A stretch of DNA of 64,000 nucleotides from Agrypnia vestita (lineage: Eukaryota > Arthropoda > Insecta > Trichoptera > Phryganeidae), in assembly GCA_016648135.1 (NCBI GenBank), contig JADDOH010004243.1, positions 85,819-149,818 on the forward strand. The letters are read 5' to 3'. Made by a program: the position numbers and the translations under genes. Numbering within the stretch: the stretch's first letter is position 1; every line of letters starts with the position of its first letter. Shown here in pieces: positions 10,794 through 20,147 of this stretch. The notes beneath the pieces were generated by a model, which did not search any database, was not told the DNA's origin, and saw nothing but the letters and a program-made list of their open reading frames with translations.

Positions 10794-11273
10794 CCGCGCG
10801 TCCTCGCACGCGTAGATTAGTACACTGTTTGGATCGTCATAGAACTTTCGCGAACCTTCTAGAACATTCTCCTTCCAGAACTTTCTAGAGCTTTAATGGA
10901 CATTCTGAAACATTCATGACTCACCGGCATACTTCGCCACTTAGTTTGGAACCTTATAGAACTTTCGGGAATTTTCTAGAACGTTCTCCTTCCAGAACTT
11001 TCTAGAGCGGATTTTTCCGGAACCTTCTAGACTTACCGACACAGTCGGCGGGCCCATTCTGTAATAATCTGAAGTATTTGCGGCCTTCCCATAACAAAAC
11101 AATGTGCTAGAATGCACATTTTCATCACCCACTCCCACCCACGCTCAGCCACCTCCACCAAACTCGCACATTTTAAATGGGACACTAAGGGCTATCCACC
11201 ACTATAACCACCAGGGGGTGGTAGTATCTGGTTTTGAAGAAAACTTGGCGGATAGAGAAACACGGGTTTCTTT
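10794..11273 (-). mobile_element. Helitron-like repeat with heat-shock-element arrays, copy 3
   Basis: The best-preserved two-array copy. Array 1 at 10842-10869 is six perfect alternating GAA/TTC units at 5-bp spacing. Array 2 at 10949-10986 has eight units, seven perfect. Each is followed after a 1-bp phase slip by TTC-GAA-TTC (10873-10885 and 10990-11002). A further GGAACCTTCTAGA block lies at 11019-11031. The family end TTGGCGGATAG precedes GAAACACGGGTTTC, then (TA)n. The plus-strand CTAG end is at 10794-10797. Confidence 0.75.
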
Positions 11274-11300
11274 TTATATATATATATATATATATATTGA
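11274..11300. repeat. (TA)n microsatellite
   Basis: Dinucleotide run directly adjoining the end of the heat-shock-type repeat. All four copies of that repeat end in AT-rich TATA-like sequence. Confidence 0.9.
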
Positions 11301-12690
11301 TTATGTGTACGCGGGCGAGGTAAGTTATCTTTCTAGAATTAATAATACATACGTAGGTACATAATCGTATGTACAAAAATTGCTTTTCTTCATACATTCA
11401 GTTATCCGGATTTTCGATTATCCGAATGCCTTACGACAACAATTAGTCCGGTTAATGGAGTCATTACTGTACTTTCCATTTTATGTAAATAAAATTTATC
11501 TTATTCCCTTCACTGGTTTCCATATGGGAACTGACGTGTTAAGACGTTATGTGTGTCTTTATGAATCAAAATGGTTTTTACATTATTCTAAGCATAGAGC
11601 TAAGAGAAAATCTACGTTCATCACATTAAATTACTTTGTCTCATACATTTTAAAATTTTTACATGAGCGGTGAGAAACCATAGCAATATTAGGTATATTG
11701 AAATAAAAAAATAGTTATAGCTAGACCGCATTCAAAAGAATGTGCGTAAAAAATGTGTGTTGTTACGATGCAAAAATGAACATAAAATAAGTTTTTCTAG
11801 TAAGTAACCTTTTTTAAACTAAAAAATATATATTTATTTGGAATATCATATTAAGGCTTGAAATACGGGCTTGCCAGGCAACTTTCCCACGCTTTCTTCT
11901 TACCGGACAACGCTAGAGAATGGACTTTTGATTGTGGTCGACCTATAGAGATTTTATTACGATTAATATTTTTGTTTTAAATACTGAATTCCTTTTATAT
12001 CACCTCCGGTAAAATAAAATCGTGAAAAATATTTTGTCACATTCCATAATTCAAGGTAGATAAAGGTGAATCGAGGCTACTAACGTACTAACAAGACGTT
12101 ATGCGGTATTCGCTTAGACTGTGATTACGCCTCCAGTTTAGTACCACGCTTGTAGACAAGCCCGGAATATTGGCTATTAACTTAAGTATAAATCGTTTGC
12201 TAAACCTCAATTTAAGTCCCAGGGATGGAATTGAAACGGGAACGTATAATTTCCAGGCGCGGGGTAAAAATGGTAAAAGCAGGTTACCTAATCTTCGCTG
12301 TTACTTTTTTACTGCTACCACTATTACCTTTGTTTGAAAGCGAGGAACGCATATCTTAAAAAAAAATAATGGACAGAAATATCACCAGACTCATGAAGTA
12401 AGAGCGCAATTAGAGTGCGCAGAGTTCTCTGCGCAGGTAACGAGTGGCCGATCTTCACTTTTTAGCACTTTGACGAAATAATTGATGCATATTTGTATTA
12501 ACTTATATAGATCAAATATTTCTCAAAGTAAAATAATATTTTATAATACAAAAGTATTCAGGAAAAATTAAAAAAATATATATTTATCGGAACTTAAAAA
12601 TCGGAAAAGTCTAGGTTTAAACTGAGTTTACAGCCCTAAACGGTTTTACTAAACGGTGCTTTGAATGCAATAATTTATTATATAAATATT
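11301..12690. other. No recognisable gene
   Basis: AT-rich, with a less biased patch at 11860-12300. A 97-residue ORF (11380-11673) has no recognisable feature. I see nothing I can name. Confidence 0.4.
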
Positions 12691-12694
12691 TCTA

Positions 12695-13115
12695 CCCAGG
12701 AAAGACTAGCGGTACACAACGGGATACTGGTACCAATACTGAAGTACGGAATTGAAGCCTAGGGTGGCAGAAGAGGAACGAAATTACACTGAATGCGGTA
12801 GAGATGAGATCACTTAGACGTATTTGTTGCAAATCCATTTATGATAGAGTAAATAATGAAGATGTTGAGAAAGAATCTAAATCTGATATTAGCATAATCG
12901 CTCAGATAGTTTGGGCATGTTGAGCAAATAAGGGAGGAAAAAATGGTTAGAAAAATATATGACGCAAGAGTTGACGGCACCAGAAAGAGAGGACGACCGC
13001 AAAAGACGTGGCGCAACCAGATTAATCAAATACTGGAGAATGCAAAGATTTATGAATGTGGATGAGGCGAGACTTGTGTGTCAGGACACTGCCTCGCGGA
13101 GAACGGCGCGATGGT
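12695..13115 (+). pseudogene. Non-LTR retrotransposon C-terminal fragment
   Basis: Reading across frameshifts: 'GILVPILKYGIEA', 'NAVEMRSLRRI', then a basic 'DGTRKRGRPQKTWR' segment and 'MNVDEARLVCQD', ending in the 3' non-coding block CGCGGAG..CGGCGCGATGG, followed by one TAAGTAA tail unit. This is the C-terminus common to many insect non-LTR elements. It belongs to the same family as 22595-22995 and the minus-strand fragments at 55508-55875 and 61950-62105. Confidence 0.65.
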
Positions 13116-13813
13116 AAGTAATTTAAGCACCGTTCGTGAAAGGTTAACATCAAAACTCCGAATCAATAAGCATTACGCATTGTAGTTTTGCACGTAGCCC
13201 CTATCATCACCACATAACAAACATACTCCGCTCAACCACAATCCCAGCCAGTTCACTCCACAACCTCCTCTACTCTCACTCCCATTCCTATCTCTCTATT
13301 CATTTATTATTTCCAAACGTTTTGCTATTGTCCTTTCTGGATTACTTGGTATTTTTTAAATTTTGCTAATATTAAATATATATTAATAAATTCCTTTTCC
13401 CTATACCTACCTCTTTGTGCTGTGGTTTATCTTTTCTATAAATATATATTTTATTTTTCTTGTACCACTTTGATTATCATGTTTTATTGATAACTCTCTG
13501 TATTTGGTTTTTTTGTTATATTTCTTTTCTGGTTTGCTTTGACTTTAAAATTTTATGTTATGCCGTGGATCTCTACAATTGGTCTACCAACTATTCAATA
13601 CATTGTGTCGAAATAAATAATAATAATAAAAAAAATAGTATCTAACGTTTACCATAAGTATTAAAACAAAAAAAGAAAAACAAGAAACATATTTTGATTA
13701 TCTTTAACTAAACGTTCTATTCAAAATCTCATATCTTCTTCTGTTTCGTTAATTTAACAAATCGATTGATACATCGAAAGCAAAGTTGCGATCGCAAAAA
13801 ACATAAAATATCA
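13116..13813. other. No recognisable gene
   Basis: C/T-rich at 13195-13330, AT-rich afterwards. No supportable frame. Confidence 0.4.
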
Positions 13814-13878
13814 AATAACCAAATTAATTAATCAATTAGAAATACATACAGAAAAATCTAATTCACGAAAAAATATTA

Positions 13879-13952
13879 GGTTACTACTGGGATTCCAACC
13901 CAGGTCACCTCCTTTCCGGGGCCGGTGCTCTGACCACTAAGCTATAGCAACC
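13879..13952 (-). tRNA. tRNA-like unit, left arm (probably not functional)
   Basis: 74 nt with a 7-bp acceptor (GGTTGCT with AGTAACC, one G-T), an A-box-like TAGCTTAGTGGTCAGAG and a 5-bp T-stem. The T loop reads GGTTGGAATCC where the right arm has the perfect B box GGTTCGAATCC. The anticodon arm is poor: loop CCGGAAA lacks T33 and its stem closes only with mismatches. I read it as a tRNA-derived pseudogene carried by the repeat. Confidence 0.45.
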
Positions 13953-14127
13953 CTCTATGTTTCCGTGAATATATCGACCTTGTATGTAGTTCTTATTTTT
14001 ATTAATTGATTAATTTTTATTTTTGTCCATAGAGCAATCCACTTTTTTGATACGGTAGTTGAAATTACTTTTTAATGCCACCGCTAAGAACTATATATAA
14101 GGTCGATATATTCACGGAAACATAGAG

Positions 14128-14201
14128 GGTTGCTATAGCTTAGTGGTCAGAGCACCGGCCCCGGAAAGGAGGTGACCTGGGTTCGAATCCCAGTAGTAAC
14201 C
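14128..14201 (+). tRNA. tRNA-like unit, right arm, with intact A and B boxes
   Basis: GGTTGCT (14128-14134) pairs with AGTAACC (14195-14201). The A box TAGCTTAGTGGT and the B box GGTTCGAATCC match RNA polymerase III promoter consensus. The T-stem CTGGG/CCCAG is perfect. The anticodon arm is abnormal (loop CCGGAAA, no T33), so the isotype cannot be assigned and translation use is doubtful. Pol III transcription is possible. Confidence 0.5.
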
Positions 14202-14266
14202 TAATATTTTTTCGTAAATTAGATTTTTCTGTATGTCTTTCTAATTGATAAATTAATTTGGTTATT

Positions 14267-15885
14267 AAATATTTCACAGAACTTTGTTCTGAAAAATTAC
14301 AACTTCACAAATATGAATGTGTTCTTGAATATATATAAAATATCAGTTAAATGAAATTCAACGTTTAACTTTAAAATGAAACGAAGTCAAATAACGAGAC
14401 AAACGCAATTGATTTGCGCTGGTAATTTACGATCATTACATTGAGTGATTTATTAATCGAATTAATGAATACATGACAGATCGGAGGCGGACTTGTTGCT
14501 GTATGTAGCCTTTCAAATAACCGATAATTCAATTAATTTTTAAATAAAATATTTGTGAATTTAGGTAACGTGAATGTATTTTTCACTTATTGTGATAACG
14601 AGTATTTGGTTTTATAGTTGACGTTATATGTGTGTGGAATATTTGAGCTGATCAGGATTGAGTATGATTCTAAATGGGTACATTTTAATCATTAAAATGA
14701 GTTGAGTGCAAACTCTATTGAAATTAGAGGGACGGGACAAACATTATTAATGTCAGGGATTTCAAAGTTATCTATGTAAATAAAATTGATAGTATTAACT
14801 AGTACGTAACAAAAACAAAGTGTTATTTAATTTTAAATATAATAAAATATAATGAAGCTCACATTGAGGTATCAAAATCAATGTTTTTCACCTAGTCCTC
14901 GTATATATTATGAGCACAGTTATCAATCTATACATTTCATATATTGTAAAAATATCATGCAGTTTGCGCATAAAATGTTAGTACCTACATATTTTTGCGA
15001 TGTAATAAAACGATAAAAATTTCGAGCTCACTAGGAATGAATTTATTTTATTTATAAGTTTTTTTGAGTGATAAAAACTAATAAAAAGTTTCGGAAACAA
15101 GTGACAATCGTAGTTCTAATGACGAATCAGATTTCATAGGGCCATAAAACTAAAAGTTTGTGTCCTTCAATCATTTAGTAGTAATAGAATAAAAAGTTTG
15201 AATTTGCATAAAAAGCTTTAAAAATACTGGTGTGTCACACCGAAAATAGTCTGGAAGGCAAAGGGTTACGAAACCAAAATCTAAAAATTTGCACAGTTGT
15301 ACTCCAGCACCCTGAGAAAAATATAGTCTCTCCCTGCCTGCACACAGTTTTCATACAAAAATGAAAAGAAACACTTGTCCTGCCACCTTTATATACTATA
15401 TACTCTATTGTAAATTATAATTTGGGAAAAGCAACGATTTTCAATGTTTAAACTACATCTTAGGGGTAATGTCTAGTGATGATTTAAAAAATGGTGATGA
15501 AAAAATAAACACAAAAATATTTATTTCATTTAAGATATATACTAAAAAATCTGTACATAAGTTTTTATAAAAAAAAATATTTAAAATATGAGATACAGCA
15601 ATTCGTTTAGACTAGAAATAAAATAAATGAAATGGGTTATTATTACATATCACATATATGAGTACTCGATTCAAAGATTTAGAAAATTCTTTTTTTCTTA
15701 AAATGTTATACGTTCAAAGTGAAATTTTCGCTTTTACCCCAAAAATTGACGTTTTTTGAATTAAAAATTTCTAAAAATTATAAAGTTTCATCAGTTTTAT
15801 TGATTTAGAAAACAATTATAAAATCAGAAAAACCTACTGTATAATTTTCGAGATATTTTGCTCATCGATTTGGAAAGTATGGTAT
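14267..15885. other. No recognisable gene
   Basis: Very AT-rich. The first ~60 bp (to ACTTCACAAA at 14320) continue a sequence also present at 40955-40985 downstream of the other tRNA-like unit. Beyond that I see nothing definable. Confidence 0.45.
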
Positions 15886-15939
15886 TGTAAATGATACATA
15901 AAGCTTCAAATGCCTTTGAAGCTTTATGTATCATTTACA
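15886..15939. repeat. Perfect 25-bp-arm hairpin with 4-nt loop
   Basis: Arms 15886-15910 and 15915-15939 are exact reverse complements around TGCC. No further pairing continues outside (T-T mismatch at the next position). Confidence 0.95.
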
Positions 15940-16185
15940 TTCCGATAAAAAAAAGAATAAATATTATTAAATTCTAAGTTAAATTAATTTTTGTCATCTT
16001 TAAATTCATAGTTAAAATATTTTTTTAAAATGCAACAAGATTTATAGACACAATCAACTAACCAAAGCTTAATTTTACCAAAGTACTACGTAAATTCTTT
16101 TTTTTTCTTGGTATTAAATTTTTAAATAATCACCTCCAAACGATCAGAAAAATTACAGATCAGAAAAAAAATAATTGAAACCAAA

Positions 16186-16186
16186 A

Positions 16187-16219
<33 letters not shown>
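16186..16219. repeat. (TA)n microsatellite
   Basis: Uninterrupted dinucleotide run. Confidence 0.9.
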
Positions 16220-16222
<3 letters not shown>

Positions 16223-17445
16223 AACACTTACTAGACACATAATATAATCATGAAACTGTTTTAAAATACAAATGCACCTTACAGGTAACTGTAATACTCC
16301 TCACAGTTCTCTCAATGTCTCCCTACCCCCATTTCTATATGCCCATTTTTTTATATTTTACCTTGAATTATTGTTATATTTATAAAAATCAAATGTTTAT
16401 TTTTCTTTTAACGTTTCTTTCAATGGCTGCTTGACTATTTTCTCTAATATCTACTCTTTTTAAGTTTCTCTTTTTTACATGATTTATTTTCGATAAACTT
16501 TACGATTTTTGATTTCAATTTTTTCTTATACTTGTATCTTTTTATATTTTAATTACCTAACAATGAGCGTTTGGTGCAAGTGGGACAGTGAATTGTTTTG
16601 TTGAGCCTTTCTTTGCCCTTTAAGCGATTTGGCACGGAGATGGCCTTAGAGAAAATATATCAACCTGGCGACGTAAGAGAAGAAGGATAACTCCGTTAAT
16701 AAAACATCCTGGAAATGCGGTGGGTTTCCATGCACTGCATGGTATACTTATTGAGAAATTCGTGAAGGTCATATTTTTAACTTACACTCCATACCTCACA
16801 CCCATTTGAAATACCACGAGTTTTAAATAAAAGTGTGTAAAAAAGCGATGTTATAAATGGTAACAACGTTTTTTTAATGGTCTTTTTATCAACTGATTCA
16901 CGACAATTTATTCATTAGGCCTACAGTGAAACGTACTCGTTTACGGGAGTACGAGTATCGATAAAATGAAGCGACGCAGTTGGAGTTCTTTTTTAAATTC
17001 TCGGAGTACTGAAGCGCCCCGCACACTTTTATTTATGATGACAATAAAGGGAGAACTGGTCGCAGCGGTGGCAAACATTAATAACTCGCTTAGTGCGGCC
17101 GAGCCGGTCCGCGATGATAAATGCAGGGTGAGTCACTCGGCAATATGTAAAAAGGATGTAATTGATATTGATACCGTAGACTTTTTAACTGCCAACCGTA
17201 TTTTTGACACGAAGGAAACCACTTCAGGCAGGCGCAGACTTTAAGGGTGCACGCTTAACTTAAGGGTGAAGTCAGATTTCTGAAGAAAATGTTATTTTTT
17301 AGTTTTTTAAACTATTTATTACATTCATTAAATATTCTCTGCATATTTGGATTCAGTGCAATAAATATTAATTTAATTTAATTTAACTAACTGTTTTTTT
17401 TCTTTTTACAATTATATATATCATCATAAAAAGTTAATGGCAGTA
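16220..17445. other. No confirmed gene; possible old unique sequence at 16560-17250
   Basis: 16560-17250 is less AT-rich than its surroundings and holds a 92-residue plus-strand ORF (16966-17244) with no family resemblance. A GTGAGTCA at 17129 could be a splice donor or an AP-1-type site, but without a partner exon I do not call a gene. Confidence 0.35.
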
Positions 17446-17515
17446 GGCTGGACATATGGCTCGACAGGAGGATACTAGATGAGCACCCAGAATCCTATAA
17501 GGTGCATATGCATTT
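17446..17515 (+). pseudogene. Short non-LTR retrotransposon fragment
   Basis: GGACATATGGCTCGACAGGA and the next 25 bases match the start of the minus-strand fragment at 55215-55465 (GHMARQEDTRWAP). About 70 bp survive, with a stop in place of the W. Confidence 0.6.
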
Positions 17516-17845
17516 TAAAACAGTTTCATGATTATATTATGTGTCTAATAAATGTTCGTATATATATTTTTTTTTCTGCGATACCCTCCTTATAAGGAAA
17601 GTATGAAAAAACAGAAACACACACAAGGCAGAGTTTGAGCTTAAACTTAGGCTCTGCGTATTGTTTGTGTGAATGAAAATGTATTGAAGACAGATGCAAG
17701 ATTTTATTACACTATCCATATAATTTTTTCACATCGACAACGTCCGCCTTTCTTCCACAGGTCTCACGCATTTATGTAAGAGGCATAAATTGGCGCACTC
17801 AGTCAACATCGGGATGCCGTTATTGGAAACCGTTAATCTTTTCGG

Positions 17846-17920
17846 AACCAAATAAGTATGCGTATTTACGCTTACAAGCCCCCCAAGAGGGGCTTGTAAG
17901 CGTAAAATTCTTATTTGGTT
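17846..17920. repeat. Long interrupted palindrome
   Basis: Inner arms 17865-17882 and 17889-17906 (18 bp perfect, 6-nt loop CCAAGA) are extended by outer arms 17846-17856 and 17910-17920 (AACCAAATAAG and its complement). 58 of 75 bases pair. Confidence 0.9.
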
Positions 17921-18415
17921 TAATCATAATATCTGGTTTATAAGTACAGAGAAGAGGGACGCACCATGCACCCAGGACCATTCAATGACCAGGACCTCTA
18001 ATATCGGCCCTCCACTTTTGCCATTCATATTTATCATTTTTTAATGCTAAAGTGGCCGTACTCACCTCCTTACTAACACTCATGGGAATTCAATGAGAGT
18101 ATCCACACAAAACCTCTTCTCTGCCTCCAAGGCGCATGGACAAATGATAGTTGTCACATACTTAATTACCATTAATTAGAAATTAAAGTTACGTATACAA
18201 GACATTTTATACGAGAAATGCTACAGTTTAAGTAAGTATAAGGTTAATAAGTACAACCAAAAATTAAGAAATGCAGTATCTACGGATATTTTTATTAATG
18301 ATAGGTATTAAATATTGAATACAGACTTTGTTTCTAGTTTTTGACCCATAAGATGAGTTAAAATTATATATAATTATGAGGGGGATAAAAGAAAACGTAC
18401 TAATATCCAAAAAAT

Positions 18416-18545
18416 ATTTTGAATGCAGTCACCGAGGAATACTAATTTAGAATGTACTAAATTCTAGATTTATTGTATCTATCCCTTCCAAAACCATATT
18501 TTCTATAAATTTATAAGCTATTTTTTCTATAAAATCTGGATTTAA
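18416..18545. repeat. Dispersed repeat shared with 38845-38955
   Basis: TGAATGCAGTCACCGAGGA, then ACTAATTTA.AATGTA, TAGATTT.., and TATCTATCCCTT occur in the same order in both places. Neither copy has a definable end or coding potential. Confidence 0.6.
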
Positions 18546-18689
18546 ATGCATAAAGCTTACATCTAATATCAACATGTGGCGCTTTACACATTTCCTTCTT
18601 CTGAAAGTTTTACCTGAATACAGTCAGACAATATTTTCATGCCAGAAATCTCTATGCCCATGATCATAGGTTTATAACTGAAATATATA

Positions 18690-19085
18690 AATATATGAGA
18701 GCAAGGGTCCAGGTTGCCGAGATGAATTTTCTAAGAGGGGGTAGTCTAAGGCGGGAGTCACATTGATGGACATAGTGAGAAGTGCCGACATAAGGCACAC
18801 ACTTGTTATGGAACCTCTACTCCTACACATAGAAAAATCACAATTGAGGTGCCTTAGATATGTGCTAAGAATGCCAAAGGAACGAATACCAAGAATAATC
18901 CTCCTGGGAACCTCGAAAGGAAGACAGCCAGTGGGTTGCCCCAGATTAAGCTGGGAGAGGCAACAGAAAAATGTGTACGAAAACAGAATGGGTCTAGATT
19001 GGTTGACTCATATAGAAGCAGCGCAAGACAGGGGAACATGGAAATGTTCCCCCGTCCCTACTAGGACAAGGAAATTGAGATAAAA
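18690..19085 (+). pseudogene. Non-LTR retrotransposon C-terminal fragment
   Basis: The frame at 18763-19083 reads RSADIRHTLVMEPLLLHIEK, SQLRCLRYVLRMPKERIPR, 'GCPRLSWERQQKNV' and 'LDWLTHIEAAQDRGTWK'. Upstream in another frame is 'AEMNFLRG'. This is the standard insect non-LTR end: 'R.ADIR..L', then 'SQLRW.GHV.RM...R.PR', 'G.PR..W', 'AAQDR..W'. Residues that are normally W-G-H read C-L-R-Y here. It is 5' truncated and frameshifted, with no RT domain. Confidence 0.7.
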
Positions 19086-19239
19086 TATACACAGAAAGAA
19101 GTATATATTTCAATAATATATTTCGTTCCTACTAAGATATGAACTCGGAACATTCGTTTAAGGGAAATTCCATACTAAAAGTGTTTTTTTTTTAATTTTC
19201 AAAGAATTAATTTAGTGGTAAGGTATTTCAACAAATTGA

Positions 19240-19330
19240 TAATTTATAACCACCTACGGAGATTTTTGGTTTACCGGTTTCAAGATGTATCCGTTTCTTC
19301 GTCAGGCCTTCACGGGTGGCGGTAGTAAAA
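19240..19330 (-). pseudogene. Penelope-like 3' end with hammerhead-like remnant
   Basis: On the minus strand CCTGACGAAGAAACGG is followed by TTGAAACCGGTAAACC, the CTGAYGA...GAAA arrangement seen at other PLE ends here (26325-26390, 57611-57654). Stem I pairing is not convincing in this copy. Confidence 0.4.
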
Positions 19331-19369
19331 ATACAACTTACATATGAAACAAGGTGTGCAAGTTAAACG

Positions 19370-19665
19370 TACATACAACATCCAAAAACTTGATAGATGT
19401 GGTAGATTATCATGTGTGGAAATGGTGAACGTTATATTTCGTAAAGTGATTACTTAAGCCAGCCTTATGATAAGTCGTAAGCCCTATGAACACCAAAAAA
19501 GACTTCCACACTTACTTTCTCATCTAAAAATGGCTTTATATTCTGTATTCTGAAGATTTCGCAATGCGTAAGCAAAATTTCCAACAAAAAGAAAAGGAAT
19601 TTAACCCTAATATAATATTCATGTCTGTCAGAATACATACATGAAATCACCATAATAAATAAAAA
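19370..19665. repeat. Dispersed repeat shared with 46195-46390
   Basis: Shared blocks: CCAAAAACTTGATAGAT, GTGATTACTTAAGCC, GTAAGCCCTATGAACACC and ACTTCCACACTTACTTTC. It follows the PLE-like end, so it may be part of the same element. No frame is open. Confidence 0.55.
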
Positions 19666-20147
19666 AATATTATTTCAGTTTTAATTTTCTCAAAGAAAGG
19701 TAAATTAAGATCATAACAATTTTGGAAATATTTGTCGAGTCAAAATCAAATAAACACTAGTTTTAATTCAGTATTAATAATGTAATAAACATTTTTATTC
19801 TAGTTAACATGGAATATTCCTGCTCCAAAGTGAGAAGTAAAATTCTTCAATGAAATTCCTTAGAATTCAAATATTTTCAGAAACAATCATTTCCTCTGAA
19901 AATTGAGGACATTGAGAGAAAATGTATTTTGAAAGCAAAGGAGATTCTTCAGTTAATTGCTGAGTTCATATTCCTACCAAATATTAATATACAAAAGGGG
20001 TTTTCCCTCGGAGTTTTTGAGATATTTATAAAATATGTTCTTGAGATTATTCTTATAAATAAATTCAAAATATACATAATTGATTAATGTTGTTATGTTG
20101 TATAAAAGACATTTATTTCGGCAATAAATAATATTAATTATATTATA
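19666..20147. other. No recognisable gene
   Basis: AT-rich flank of the mariner insertion. Nothing else seen. Confidence 0.5.

Larger units (their letters stand above)
13814..14266. repeat. Inverted repeat with about 181-bp arms, each holding a tRNA-like unit
   Basis: The left arm (13814-13995) and right arm (14086-14266) are near-perfect reverse complements with a 90-bp spacer. The outer part of each arm is the AT-rich TAATTGATTAAT...TCTGTATGTC...CGTAAATTAG block also found around the tRNA-like unit at 40796-40880. The inner part includes AGGTCGATATATTCACGGAAAC. Arms differ at only a few positions. Confidence 0.85.

Noticed and set aside
14128..14201. Functional nuclear tRNA gene
   Set aside because: The anticodon arm does not fold properly and lacks T33, and the unit lies in an inverted repeat with a mutated twin. 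Recorded as tRNA-like only.
16966..17244. Possible exon with a GTGAGT donor
   Set aside because: No acceptor, partner exon or family similarity; kept only as a remark.
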